A DNA stretch of 64,000 nucleotides from JAAXIE01 sp965263155 (GTDB lineage: Bacteria > Chloroflexota > Dehalococcoidia > Lucifugimonadales > JAAXIE01): positions 3,162,001-3,226,000 of the forward strand of contig OZ253586.1 in the NCBI GenBank assembly GCA_965263155.1. Reading direction: 5' to 3'. Below the pieces are notes generated by a model. It searched no databases. It had not been told where the DNA came from and saw nothing but the letters and a program-made list of their open reading frames with translations. The position numbers and the translations under genes are program-made. This document shows positions 17,722-26,732 of the stretch, one piece after another. Within the stretch, counting starts at the first letter, position 1. Each line of letters starts with the position of its first letter.

Positions 17722-18621
17722 CTATAGCGTACGGAGCGCTGCCACGCCTCCAATAATCATCACGATGGACGCCAGCTTGATGGCAAGAACGTTCCGCTCC
17801 AAGGGCTCGTCCACGAAACGCCACCAAGAGGCACTGAGCAGAATGGTGTACAGGAAGACGAACAAAGGCCGGGTGCCAGCTAGAGTGGACACCACGGACA
17901 CAGGCCCGCCCTCGATGGCCAGCAGAGTAAAGATCAAAGCGATGTGCGCCAGAAAGAACTCAGTCACCAGCATCAGCCCCAGGGTCGTGCGGCTACGCAC
18001 CACCAACGGCACCTCGCGCCAAGCGTTCCTCCCGAGCACTAGGAACACGGAGGCCATGCCCAACTGGCGTATCGAGAAGAGGGTCCAGACAGATACCTCC
18101 TGCAACGCGTACTTGGCCGCAAAGAAGGAGATTGCGTAACAAAAGGCAGAGGCGACGATGACGGGAAACGCCCGGTTCAGCCGGAGGAGGCCTCTGCCGG
18201 CACCGCCTCGCAGAGAAACCATTATGGCCCCCAGCACCACCACGATGATGGCCACCCACTGCAGGGGCCCCAAGGTCTCATCGAGGAATATCACCGCCAG
18301 CAGGGCAGAAAATACCGGAAAGCTGTGGGTGACTGCCGTGACGCGGGAGGCCTCCTCCATGCGAAACCCTAGCGCCATCAGCGCTAGTGCGCCCCCCCAG
18401 ATGAGGCCGGCCACAATAGCGGCGACTAGGTGCCAGCCATAGTCGTTGATACCGAAGCCAAAGACGAGGGGAGCAAGGGCGCCCCAAAGGAATCTACCCG
18501 TGCCGGTCCACAGGTAGTAGGAGGAGAGGCTGGGCAGGCTTACCGAGATCAGGCGTTTGTCTAGGACCGAAACCACCGCAAAGGTAGCAGCTCCCAGAAT
18601 GCCTAGGATGGTCCAGTCCAT
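17722..18621 (-). CDS. EamA/DMT-family membrane transporter
   Basis: 299 residues, almost wholly hydrophobic, with about 10 predicted transmembrane helices in two EamA repeats (FLDETLGPLQWVAIIVVVLGA closes the first; the second begins near residue 150). Members export amino acids or metabolites or take up nucleotide sugars and carboxylates. It ends near residue 299 without a C-terminal domain. No operon partner; the next gene on the same strand is 70 bases away. The substrate cannot be deduced. Confidence 0.88.
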   Translation of the reverse strand: MDWTILGILGAATFAVVSVLDKRLISVSLPSLSSYYLWTGTGRFLWGALAPLVFGFGINDYGWHLVAAIVAGLIWGGALALMALGFRMEEASRVTAVTHSFPVFSALLAVIFLDETLGPLQWVAIIVVVLGAIMVSLRGGAGRGLLRLNRAFPVIVASAFCYAISFFAAKYALQEVSVWTLFSIRQLGMASVFLVLGRNAWREVPLVVRSRTTLGLMLVTEFFLAHIALIFTLLAIEGGPVSVVSTLAGTRPLFVFLYTILLSASWWRFVDEPLERNVLAIKLASIVMIIGGVAALRTL

Positions 18622-18690
18622 GGCTTATCCCTTCGGGCTCCGGACGTTCAGCCCGGACGTTCGTACGGGTGCGTAGACCAGACGCTCACT

Positions 18691-19128
18691 TCAGGCGATG
18701 GAGCGGCCGACGCAGCGGAAGAAGCGGTCCATCATCTGCTTGCTCACCGTGCTCATCAGCCTCTGCCCCACCAAGGCCACGGTTCCCCCCACTTGGGCGT
18801 CCCCCTCCACATGTAGGACGGTGCCTCCATTAGCCTGTTCCTCCAGCTCGACGTCACCCTCGCCGCGGACGAACCCGGCAATGCCGTTGCCTTCCACAAG
18901 CATCTTGTATGAGGAATGTGGCACCATGTTCAGCATGGTTATCTTGGCCTCGTAGGTGCCCTTCACCGCACCAACCCCCACCGAGAGGGTTGCGCTGTAC
19001 TCGTTGTCGCCAATTATCTCCATGCGGTTGCAGCCAGGCAGGCAGCCCTTTATCTTCTCGGGGTTGGTTATGGTGTCCCACACCTGTTGTGGCGACGCCT
19101 TCAGCGTGTATCTACCGGTTACTTTCAT
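18691..19128 (-). CDS. SRPBCC/CoxG family protein
   Basis: 145 residues from ATG 19126-19128, chosen over upstream codons because GGAGGGAACA precedes it. It starts MKVTGRYTLKASPQQVWD and has the CLPGCNRME and GEGDVELEEQANGG patterns of the carbon monoxide dehydrogenase subunit G (CoxG) family, a START-like lipid/ligand pocket. In CO dehydrogenase operons CoxG helps anchor the enzyme to the membrane; many stand-alone members have no known role. No molybdenum hydroxylase genes are adjacent, so a CO-oxidation role is not supported here. Confidence 0.85.
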   Translation of the reverse strand: MKVTGRYTLKASPQQVWDTITNPEKIKGCLPGCNRMEIIGDNEYSATLSVGVGAVKGTYEAKITMLNMVPHSSYKMLVEGNGIAGFVRGEGDVELEEQANGGTVLHVEGDAQVGGTVALVGQRLMSTVSKQMMDRFFRCVGRSIA

Positions 19129-19496
19129 TGTTCCCTCCGGGGTTGAGCGCACATATCGAGGACGCATTATATCTGCTGCTGCCCACACATGCCTCTCTCC
19201 CTTCCACCTCCCGTATTTCGCCCCTTTCATCACCGCAAGAGCCGTTCTTCCTAAGCCTGCGGTCGCTCCGTCATTCCGGCACAGCCAGCGGCCCGGTTAT
19301 CCCTTCGGCCCCGGCTATCCTTTCGGCGAGGACACCTTATGGGCGGCATTCGTCCGCCTCCAAGTTGCAAAGGTCTAGAACGCAATCTATGATTCTAAGG
19401 AAGCACCAATATGGTATCGAGGGCCACCCGCACCGTCTGACCCAGCGGAGTGCCGATGGGAGCATCGGGCAAGGCCCTGCGAGGGAGGTAGAGAAC
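19129..19496. other. Divergent intergenic region with an 18-base tandem duplication
   Basis: This 368-base region separates the minus-strand CoxG-like gene from the plus-strand FAH gene and must hold both promoters. An 18-base unit beginning CCCGGTTATCCC occurs twice in tandem at 19292-19309 and 19310-19327 with two differences. I see no convincing -35/-10 pair or gene. Confidence 0.4.
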
Positions 19497-20429
19497 GTGA
19501 AGCTGCTCTCCTACGAGAAAGACGGCATGACCAGCGTCGGCGCTGCCGTCGACGAAGGCATCATCAACCTGACCCGGGCCATAAACGCCACCCATCCCGG
19601 GGTGCGCGAGGCGGACGCTGTACTGCACATCATTGAGTCGGGCATCGACATCGACACCATCGGCGAAGAGTGTGTGGACCGCCTGCGGAGCAACGGCAAC
19701 CTGCGTCACTATTTGGTGTCCGACTTTACTTGGCTGCCGCCAATCATTCGACCACCCAAGATTCTGGCCCTAGCCCTGAACTTCCAGGAGCACATCGACG
19801 AGACGGGTCTCTCCTTCTTCCAGGAGCCCATCGTGTTCGCCAAGTACGGCTCCAACATGCTGGCCCATGAGGGCGAAATCGTCCTGCCACCATTCCCCCA
19901 ACTGGTGGACGAGGAGATTGAGTTGGGAGTCGTGGTCAGCCGTGACTGCCGCCATATTCGCCCCTCCCAAGCCCTCGACTATATATTCGGCTATACCATC
20001 TGCAACGATGTCTCGGCTCGGGACCGCCAGCGTCAGCGTGGCCAGATGGGCCAGCCCTACGCCTACGCCAAGAACTTCGATACCTACTGCCCTATTGGGC
20101 CTTGGGTGGTCACCAAGAAAGAGATACCCGACCCAGCCAACCTCGCCATGGAGGTGCGGGTCAACGGCCAGATGCGCCGCCGCGACAACTCCAGTAGCAT
20201 GATCTTCGACACCTACGAAGTATTGGCCTACTGCTCCGACTACACCAAGATGGAAGCCGGGGACGTTATCTCCCTAGGCACCTTCGCCGGTCATAAGGAA
20301 ATCAAAGAAGGTGACACCATCGAGCTGGAGATAGAGAAGATCGGTGTGCTGCGCAACAAGGTCGTCGCCTCGCGAGAGTCGTGGCCCAACTTCACCTTGG
20401 AGGAGCGCATCGGGCCCTTGGTCCGCTAG
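19497..20429 (+). CDS. Fumarylacetoacetate hydrolase family protein
   Basis: 310 residues from GTG 19497 behind GGGAGGT. The N-terminal 75 residues form the usual cap; the FAH domain starts near residue 85. Metal ligands of the family are visible: Glu140 and Glu142 (DEEIELG) and Asp171 (CNDVSARD). The family hydrolyses or decarboxylates C-C bonds in beta-diketo or oxaloacetate-like compounds late in aromatic catabolism. The neighbouring VOC, Rieske and intradiol dioxygenase genes point to breakdown of an aromatic or cyclic acid; the exact reaction is unknown. Confidence 0.9.
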   Translation: MKLLSYEKDGMTSVGAAVDEGIINLTRAINATHPGVREADAVLHIIESGIDIDTIGEECVDRLRSNGNLRHYLVSDFTWLPPIIRPPKILALALNFQEHIDETGLSFFQEPIVFAKYGSNMLAHEGEIVLPPFPQLVDEEIELGVVVSRDCRHIRPSQALDYIFGYTICNDVSARDRQRQRGQMGQPYAYAKNFDTYCPIGPWVVTKKEIPDPANLAMEVRVNGQMRRRDNSSSMIFDTYEVLAYCSDYTKMEAGDVISLGTFAGHKEIKEGDTIELEIEKIGVLRNKVVASRESWPNFTLEERIGPLVR

Positions 20430-20535
20430 GGTCGGAGCAGGACACAGGGCGGTTGACACCCAGCCGCGCTGGGCGATAATGAGCGCGAGTCCGCCAGAAG
20501 CGACTTGGGCTAGAAAAGACTAGGAGAGTGTGACC

Positions 20536-21531
20536 ATGAATAACGATTTCACCGTGCTTTTGGGCACAGTCGGGAACGGCATCTGGTATAGCGACGACGG
20601 TGGCGATACTTGGGGCCGCCCCCAAGGTGTCTGGAATGAGACCAATGTTTTCGCCATCACATCCGACCCCCAGAACGCCAACGTGATCTTTGCTGGGGCC
20701 AACGACGGCCTCTATCGAAGCGACAATGGCGGGCGCAGCTTCGACCACATCGAGGCCCCCATGGACCAGTACGCAGTATGGTCAGTGGTGGTCGACCCCA
20801 CCAACTCCAGCAACGTTTTCGCTGGCTGCCGCCCCGGCGCCATCTTCCGCTCCCGAGACGGCGGAGCGCACTGGGACAAGACCTCCGCTGATTTCGCCCC
20901 TGAGTGCGCCAACGTGCGATGGCCAAGGGTATTGGCCATGGCCATCGACCCCACCAACCCCCAAATTGTCTGGGCCGGGGCCGAGGTGGACGGCGTACGG
21001 GTCAGCACCGACGGCGGTTACACCTGGACCACGACCGGGGCCGCCATGGAGCCAGGCACCATGGGCCTCGAACTTAACGACCCCGACATCCACGGCGTGG
21101 TAGTGAGCCCCGGCTCGCCCAGCACGGTAATCGTGAGCACGCCAAAAGAGCTGTTCCTAGGCACCGACATGGGCCGAAGCTGGCGCCCTCTTGGCGTTCA
21201 GGAGCACTTCCCCATGCGCTACTGCCGCAACATCGCGCTCAAGCCCGACGATCCCAATGTGATATTCGTGGGAAATGGCGACGCTGCAGCCGGGCAGACC
21301 GGCACCGTGCAACGCTCCTCCGACCTAGGCGAGTCTTGGGAGACGCTGCCCCTGCCCTGCGTGCCCAACACCCCGATGTGGGCTTTCGGCGTGAACGCCT
21401 CCGAACCCGACCGAATGGTCACCTTCAGCCACTACGGCCAAGTGTTCCTAAGCAATAACGCAGGCGACACTTGGAACAAGGTGGACCGCGAGTTCAGCGA
21501 AATCCGCTGCGCCGCTTGGGTCCCCAACTAA
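20536..21531 (+). CDS. BNR/sortilin-type beta-propeller protein (paralogue 1)
   Basis: 331 residues from ATG 20536, with AGGAG at 20522-20526. Repeated Asp-box units (SDDGGDTW, SDNGGRSF, SRDGGAHW, STDGGYTW, SSDLGESW, SNNAGDTW) spaced 45-60 residues apart mark a six- or seven-bladed propeller. Repeated DPTN/NVIFAG strands are typical of glycosyl-hydrolase-like BNR proteins, but no glycosidase catalytic residues stand out and there is no signal peptide. A close paralogue lies at 43552-44553. A strong terminator follows, so transcription ends here. Role unknown; it may bind or sense a ligand. Confidence 0.85.
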   Translation: MNNDFTVLLGTVGNGIWYSDDGGDTWGRPQGVWNETNVFAITSDPQNANVIFAGANDGLYRSDNGGRSFDHIEAPMDQYAVWSVVVDPTNSSNVFAGCRPGAIFRSRDGGAHWDKTSADFAPECANVRWPRVLAMAIDPTNPQIVWAGAEVDGVRVSTDGGYTWTTTGAAMEPGTMGLELNDPDIHGVVVSPGSPSTVIVSTPKELFLGTDMGRSWRPLGVQEHFPMRYCRNIALKPDDPNVIFVGNGDAAAGQTGTVQRSSDLGESWETLPLPCVPNTPMWAFGVNASEPDRMVTFSHYGQVFLSNNAGDTWNKVDREFSEIRCAAWVPN

Positions 21532-21974
21532 GCCCCAGCCAACCGAAAGCGCAAAGAGAGGGGCCTCGGCGTTGCCGAGGCCCCTCTTCTTTTGGTGCAT
21601 GAAGTGGCGACCCTGCTCGTCTTTCGACTTTAACCCATTCCATCAGCCTCTGGACCAGTAGGGCAACTGCCGTTGCCGTTGCGATGGCTCCGATCATGCA
21701 GCCAATGATCCACTTGGTCTGTGCCGACTCCTGCTTGGCGACCGAAGTTTGAACGTGCCCGATCTGGGCTTCCAGCTGCGCACGGGAACTCCGTGTTCAA
21801 ACTCCTCAACGCGCCCATTCGACCAGCGATCAAGCCTTCAAGCCGCACTACCGAGGCCTCCGACCGTGCATTGGACTCGGCCGTCAGGCCCTCAAGCCTT
21901 GCGATGTCCTCTTTGGTGGCCAAGTACAGGCGGCCTGCTTCCAGACACGGAAGCCGTACTCCCACCGTCTCCAA
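21494..21974 (-). pseudogene. Frameshifted gene for a small coiled-coil protein with a C-terminal membrane helix
   Basis: Two minus-strand frames make one sensible protein if joined near 21785. The first (from ATG 21974) gives a helical stretch, TKEDIARLEGLTAESNARSE...VVRLEGL. After a one-base shift the second gives RAQLEAQIGHVQTSVAKQES and a membrane helix, WIIGCMIGAIATATAVALLV. This resembles DUF1640-like or phage-holin-like coiled-coil/TM proteins. The second frame runs on through the terminator into the end of the BNR gene, so its original stop is probably lost. A single-base error cannot be excluded. Confidence 0.45.
21557..21593 (+). terminator. Strong intrinsic terminator after the BNR gene
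   Basis: AGAGGGGCCTCGGC (21557-21570), loop GTT and GCCGAGGCCCCTCT (21574-21587) form a perfect 14-bp stem, followed by TTCTTTT. It lies 26 bases after the BNR stop codon. Confidence 0.92.
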
Positions 21975-21993
21975 AACCGCCTTCTCGGGCTAT

Positions 21994-22019
21994 GGGCAGC
22001 CCCCATTTGAGGGCTGCCC
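21994..22019. repeat. 9-bp inverted repeat at the end of the VOC gene
   Basis: GGGCAGCCC (21994-22002) and GGGCTGCCC (22011-22019) pair across an 8-base loop, 13 bases after the stop of the VOC gene. There is no U-tract on either strand, so it would be a weak terminator or an mRNA 3' stabiliser. A similar hairpin (GGGCAGCC/GGGCTGCCC) occurs at 26429-26449. Confidence 0.6.
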
Positions 22020-22031
22020 AAGAACCGGTCG

Positions 22032-23264
22032 CTAGCCCAGCGGGCCTTGGTACACCTGGTCGACGTAGGTGTCGGACATGGGGTCCAAGACGTCGGGCCA
22101 CTCGCCATTGACGGCGCGGCGCATGCTCTTGGGGCGGGGCTGCTCGTCCCAGCCCAGCTGTTCCATGTAGTAGTACAACTGCACCAAGTGGCCGTCGGGG
22201 TCCTTGGCGTAGGCTGTGTAATCGACACCGGGATGCAACTCCGCAGGCATTTCCATGAACTCTACGCCGTTTTCCTTCAGGAAGCTGACGGCGTTGCGCA
22301 ACTGGGTGTAGGTGGCGACCTCGATGCCGAATGAGGCGCTGGTGGTGTCCGAGCTGCATCCCAGCTCGGCGCGCAGCTTCTTGGGGAAGAGGGCTAGGCT
22401 GTGGTGCTCTGCGCCGTTGCGCAGGAACACCAGCCGGTGCCCGTTGTAGTTGTCCTCCTCGGTGATCTTGAAGCCCAAGCGGTCACGATAGAACGCGACG
22501 GCCGAGTCCAGGTCGTCGACGAACAGGTCCACAGGCCCAATCTTGGTGATGGCGAAGGGCCGAGGCAGCATGATGCCTTCGACATCGTACTTTGCCTCCA
22601 GAGTGTCCACATGGTGGTGCCCGGAATAGATGTCGATGCCCTTGGCCAAGGCCTCACGCACCTCGTCCTCTTCCGACATCTGGGGCAGCGAAGGCTCTTC
22701 ACTGAAACGCCGGTAGTACATGTCACGGGGCTTACTACGGCCAGCCCAGCCGATTTGCTCAATGCCGTAATAAAGCTCATTGATGTGGCCGTCAGGGTCC
22801 ATGGGGTAGACGTGCCAGTTGCTGCCAGGCATGTCACGCCCGATACGCTGGATGCGTATGTCGTTGTCCTCGAAGTAGTGGGCCCCGTTGACCACTTCTT
22901 CCAAGGCCCCGGTCTGCCATGTAATCTGGTTGATGGTCACCTCACCGCCGCCGCCACCCCCAGCCGCGCCCCGTGAGAAGGCCTCCATAACCGACTTGGG
23001 GAACAACACAAAGGTGTGGTGGTCGTGGCCGTGATGGAAAAAGAAACCTCGCCCATCGTCCACATGGGCCAAGGTCTCCTCCATGCCGGGTATCCTCTTG
23101 AAATCCAGCACATCAGAACTCTTGAAGCCCAGCAGGTCCTTGTAGAAATGGACCGCCTCTTCCATGTAGTTGGTGTTAAACCCGAAGTGGCCCAGCCTCC
23201 GAATCTTGAAGGGCTGGTCCAGCATCACCCCGCCAACGTTGAACTTCTGTTGGGTGGTCGCCAT
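22032..23264 (-). CDS. Two-domain VOC (extradiol-dioxygenase-like) protein
   Basis: 410 residues with two vicinal-oxygen-chelate modules. Module 1 (about 20-170) has a full metal triad: His26 (LGHFGFN), His82/83 (HDHHTF) and Glu163 (NELYYG). Module 2 (about 235-375) has VDLFVDDLD where the first His would be, EHHSLALF, and HLVQLYYY with Gln in place of Glu, so it is probably structural. The pattern matches type I extradiol ring-cleaving dioxygenases, often of the 2,3-dihydroxybiphenyl or catechol type. It is transcribed divergently from the Rieske gene, suggesting ring hydroxylation then ring cleavage. Confidence 0.85.
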   Translation of the reverse strand: MATTQQKFNVGGVMLDQPFKIRRLGHFGFNTNYMEEAVHFYKDLLGFKSSDVLDFKRIPGMEETLAHVDDGRGFFFHHGHDHHTFVLFPKSVMEAFSRGAAGGGGGGEVTINQITWQTGALEEVVNGAHYFEDNDIRIQRIGRDMPGSNWHVYPMDPDGHINELYYGIEQIGWAGRSKPRDMYYRRFSEEPSLPQMSEEDEVREALAKGIDIYSGHHHVDTLEAKYDVEGIMLPRPFAITKIGPVDLFVDDLDSAVAFYRDRLGFKITEEDNYNGHRLVFLRNGAEHHSLALFPKKLRAELGCSSDTTSASFGIEVATYTQLRNAVSFLKENGVEFMEMPAELHPGVDYTAYAKDPDGHLVQLYYYMEQLGWDEQPRPKSMRRAVNGEWPDVLDPMSDTYVDQVYQGPLG

Positions 23265-23444
23265 TCCGTCGCTCCTTTCGCATTCTGCTCATATGGACAG
23301 TATTCGCAATCGTACTTGAGCGCCCGAAGTACGGTCAAGCTCAAGCCCTAGCCGCAACCCTCGTCTGGTGGCACAAAACCGTCCGTTGGAGTATGGTATG
23401 GTCTTTATGCGGAACTGCCAGCAGAACAGCTAGGAGGCGCACTA

Positions 23445-24698
23445 GTGGCCACTGATGTAAGGGCAATGGTCGACGTTAACCAGGGTCTCCTAGACCGGCG
23501 CATCTTCAACGACCCCGAGATATACCAGCAGGAATTAGAGCAGATTTTCGCCCGCTGTTGGCTCTTTCTCTGCCACGAGTCCAGCATCCCTAATCCGGGA
23601 GACTTCCTCTCCACCTACATGGGCGAGGACCCGGTGCTGGTCACACGAGGCCAAGATGGCAAGATCAACGCCTTCCTCAACGTCTGCCGTCACCGCGGTA
23701 ACCGCGTCTGCCGCGCCGACGCCGGCAATGCCTCCGCCTTCATCTGCGCGTATCACGGCTGGACCTACGGCACCGATGGGAAGCTCATCGCCGTGCCCAG
23801 CCTGAAAGAAGCCTACTACGACGAGTTGGACACCTCCAAGTGGGGGTTGGCCACAGTGGCCCAACTGGAGAACTACAAGGGCTTGGTGTTCGCCACCTTC
23901 GACCCCAACGCGCCACCGCTGCTGGACTACCTAGGCGAGATGGCTTGGTATATAGACGCGTTCTTCGACCGGCGCGAGGGCGGCGTGGAGGTGGTCGGCG
24001 GTATGCACCGCTGGGTGGCCCCATGCAACTGGAAGCTGCCAGCGGAGAACTTCGCCAGCGATGCCTATCACCTCGGTTGGACCCACCTCTCGGCCATCCG
24101 CACCTCCTTCAGCCGCAGTTCCAGCACCACACCCAGCGGCATCGGCCACGCCATCGCTCCAGGTCACGGTCACGGCATCGGGGCAGTTGGCCCCAATGAC
24201 GTTGTGGACGTCGATCTTCCGGAAGTCTTGGAATATGAGCAGTCCATTCTTCCCGAGGTGCGAGAGCGATTGGGGTCGCGTGTCGACATGATCAAACCAG
24301 TGGTGGGCAACGTGTTCCCCAACTTTGCCCTGCTGCGGGGTTCGGCCCGCACCTTTAGAGTGTGGCAACCTCGCGGACCTGGCAAGACCGAAATCTGGTC
24401 TTGGGTCTACGTCGATAAGGCTGCCCCCGATGAAATCAAAAAGGCGTTCCGGCTCGCCGCCATGCGCACTTTCAGCCCGAGTGGAACCTTCGAGCAGGAC
24501 GACATGGACAACTGGCAGGGTGTGACCGATGCCGCCCGAGGCACCATCGCCCGCCGTATACCTATGAATATGGGAATGGGAATCGGTCACGAGAGCTATC
24601 GCGAGGACCTTGGCGCCCTCGCCAGCGACTACCGCTTCTCCGAGGGCAACCACCGCTCCTTTTACGGCCATTGGGCCGAGCTGATGTCGGCCGGGTGA
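23445..24698 (+). CDS. Rieske aromatic ring-hydroxylating oxygenase, large subunit
   Basis: 417 residues from GTG 23445 after AGGAGG (23432-23437). The Rieske 2Fe-2S ligands are Cys81, His83, Cys101 and His104 (CRHRG...CAYHGW). In the catalytic domain the bridging Asp206 and the iron ligands His209 and His214 (SDAYHLGWTH) are present. These enzymes dihydroxylate or demethylate aromatic and related substrates using electrons from a separate reductase. No small subunit, ferredoxin or reductase gene is nearby, so the partner must be encoded elsewhere. Adjacent to an MFS transporter. Confidence 0.92.
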   Translation: MATDVRAMVDVNQGLLDRRIFNDPEIYQQELEQIFARCWLFLCHESSIPNPGDFLSTYMGEDPVLVTRGQDGKINAFLNVCRHRGNRVCRADAGNASAFICAYHGWTYGTDGKLIAVPSLKEAYYDELDTSKWGLATVAQLENYKGLVFATFDPNAPPLLDYLGEMAWYIDAFFDRREGGVEVVGGMHRWVAPCNWKLPAENFASDAYHLGWTHLSAIRTSFSRSSSTTPSGIGHAIAPGHGHGIGAVGPNDVVDVDLPEVLEYEQSILPEVRERLGSRVDMIKPVVGNVFPNFALLRGSARTFRVWQPRGPGKTEIWSWVYVDKAAPDEIKKAFRLAAMRTFSPSGTFEQDDMDNWQGVTDAARGTIARRIPMNMGMGIGHESYREDLGALASDYRFSEGNHRSFYGHWAELMSAG

Positions 24699-24750
24699 TG
24701 AGATTGGCCGACTGCGATACCTTGCGGGGCGGGCCTGACCGCATGGGCAT

Positions 24751-26094
24751 ATGTCTGCGCTAAACGCGCCATCGCTCTGGCTGAGCCGGGTGGTGCCTTT
24801 CCACTACGTGTGGGTCATCGTGGCCACCCTCGCCTTGGCCCAGATGATCGGGTTGGCTGTGGGCTGGGCTGCTGGCGTCTTGGTGCAGCCCCTGAAGGAC
24901 GAATTCGGCTTCGGGATAGCCGACATCGGCCTCTCCTTTGGCCTCTTCTATCTGGCTGCGGCTGTCTTCGCTCCAATTGCCGGTTGGATGGGGGACCAGT
25001 TCGGCGCAAGAAGGGTGTTGGTACTCAGCGCAGTCCTTTACACCATCACTTTGGTGTTAGTGGCTTTCATGGACCACCTGTGGAGCCTTCACTTTTCCTT
25101 CGGTGTGCTACGTGGCATAGCCCAAGTCATTTTCATGGTGCCCCTGATGGCTGCGGTAGCCATGTGGTTCAACCGGCGTCTGGGACTGGGGACTGGGGTG
25201 CTGTGGGCTGCCTCCGGTATCGGCTCCGCCGTGTTCGCCCCGCTGCTCCCCTTCATGGTGGGAAACTTGGGTTGGCAGAACACCTTTCTGCTGATATGCG
25301 CAGTGCTTGGCTGCTCGTTGCTGCTGCTGGCGATACCCTTCCGAAACATGCCCGAAGACATGGGCCTGAAGCCCTATGGATGGGCGCCGGGAGACGCAGC
25401 CCGCCAACGGGCCCTGAAGTCCATCGAGAGCGTCCGGCTGAAGGTGTTCAATCAGCATGTGCGGCGTACCAAGGCCTTCTGGAATCTTCCTTGCATACAC
25501 GGGCTGGGATGCGCTGGCCACGGCATCATCATGATTTTCGTGGTGCCCCTAGCCGTGGACCGTGGCGTTGACCTAGGCACCGCCGCCTTGATGCTCACCA
25601 TTATCTCCTCGGTGAGCATCATCAGCCGGTTCGTGACCCCGATCATGTGTGAACGGCGGGGGACCAAGCTGGTGATGGCGACCTGCCTACTGCTGCAGGG
25701 CTTTCCTGTGTTGATGTTGTTTTGGGCCGATAGTCCGTGGCAGTTCTTCCTGTTCTCCGCCATATTCGGTTTGGGGTTCGGCGGCGAGTGGACGGGCTAC
25801 TTGGTCATCAACCGCCAGTATTACGGCAACGGCCCCATGGGTGCGCTGTACGGCTGGCAGAACACCGGCTCGCTGCTGGCCCACGCTTTCGTGAGCTGGG
25901 CGGCGGGGATGATGGTAGCCCTCACGAACTCCTACACTGCTATCCTGATGTTCAGCTTGGCAACCAGCTTGGGTGGCGCCGTCATGGTGGCGGCCTTGGA
26001 GCCCACGTCCCAACGCCTCATTCCAGCCAACTGGGAAGAAGACCTCCCTGCTGAAGCCCGCTCCCGGCCCGCCGTCGCCATGGCGGATGATTAG
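24751..26094 (+). CDS. MFS transporter (monocarboxylate/oxalate-formate-like)
   Basis: 447 residues with about 12 transmembrane helices and a cytoplasmic loop near residues 210-240. The Major Facilitator signature is in the loop after helix 2 (AGWMGDQFGARRV). It resembles MFS members that import organic or aromatic acids. It begins 52 bases after the Rieske oxygenase on the same strand, so uptake of that enzyme's substrate is a reasonable inference. The last 22 codons and the following non-coding DNA recur in degenerate form at 31952-32480. Confidence 0.9.
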   Translation: MSALNAPSLWLSRVVPFHYVWVIVATLALAQMIGLAVGWAAGVLVQPLKDEFGFGIADIGLSFGLFYLAAAVFAPIAGWMGDQFGARRVLVLSAVLYTITLVLVAFMDHLWSLHFSFGVLRGIAQVIFMVPLMAAVAMWFNRRLGLGTGVLWAASGIGSAVFAPLLPFMVGNLGWQNTFLLICAVLGCSLLLLAIPFRNMPEDMGLKPYGWAPGDAARQRALKSIESVRLKVFNQHVRRTKAFWNLPCIHGLGCAGHGIIMIFVVPLAVDRGVDLGTAALMLTIISSVSIISRFVTPIMCERRGTKLVMATCLLLQGFPVLMLFWADSPWQFFLFSAIFGLGFGGEWTGYLVINRQYYGNGPMGALYGWQNTGSLLAHAFVSWAAGMMVALTNSYTAILMFSLATSLGGAVMVAALEPTSQRLIPANWEEDLPAEARSRPAVAMADD

Positions 26095-26614
26095 CCTGCC
26101 GAAGGGGCGTGGCGGCCAGACTTTTGTGACATTCTAGGGCATTCAATGGTACTTATGGCCATCCAATGGCATTTTAGGACTATTCCCGTGGCACTTTAGG
26201 GGCATTTCAGCGGTATTTTAGTGGCAGTTTAGTGACCTTTTAGTGGCCTTCCTGGAGTTGGGCCGCCAGACCTTCCGTATCTGCGAAAACCCTTTTTGTA
26301 TCTGTGCCTCTCTGCCCCTCTGGTATTTCTGACATTGTTGTAGCTGAGTCTGCTGCAAAACCTGGCTGGCATTTTCAGTTGTTTTCCTTTAGTTGTGTTT
26401 TCATGGTATTGCGTTCCATGGTGGGCGAGGGCAGCCACAAGGGCTGCCCCTCTAGCGTTTCGTCCGACTAGGGGGTTGGTCGGGCTAGGGGGGTGGTCCC
26501 TGCCGAGGAGCGTCCATAGAAAAGGCTGGGGGGCCCTCGAGGGGTCAGTCCCCAGCCTGTATCAAGGGTAGGGGGGAGGGCGGAATCTTGTCAATGGGCT
26601 GATGGCGGTGGGGG
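26026..26614 (+). repeat. Duplicated segment, copy A (MFS 3' end and downstream DNA)
   Basis: From GCCAACTGGGAAGA inside the MFS gene to about 26614 the sequence matches 31952-32480 in order, with many substitutions and indels. Shared landmarks are the MFS C-terminus (AVAMADD then stop), GCCGAAGGGGCGT, an 11-base periodic repeat, GTATCTG and TTGTAGCTGAGT stretches, the hairpin GGGCAGCC/GGGCTGCCC (26429-26449), GCGTCCATAGAAAA, the hairpin GGCTGGGG/CCCCAGCC (26524-26557) and GGCGGAATCTTGTCAA. No gene is supported between 26095 and 26732 apart from these elements. Confidence 0.85.
26125..26250 (+). repeat. Degenerate tandem repeat, about 11-base period (copy A)
   Basis: Units approximate GGCATTTTAGT: GGCACTTTAGG, GGCATTTCAGC, GGTATTTTAGT, GGCAGTTTAGT, GACCTTTTAGT and similar. 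The period is close to one DNA helical turn. The same type of array occurs at 32050-32145. Confidence 0.6.
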
Positions 26615-26732
26615 CTGATGTCGCAGGGTGGAGGCTCTCGCCGTGCTGACGAGTGTTGTGCGAAGGCGGGGTGGAGCCGGGACCGGACGACGTCTATGAT
26701 GGCGGTAACTTGGATGGGTGAAGGAGTAGAGA

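Noticed and set aside
22047..22976. Plus-strand frames antisense to the VOC gene
   Set aside because: Mirror frames of a high-GC gene with Val/His/Gly-rich composition and no domains.
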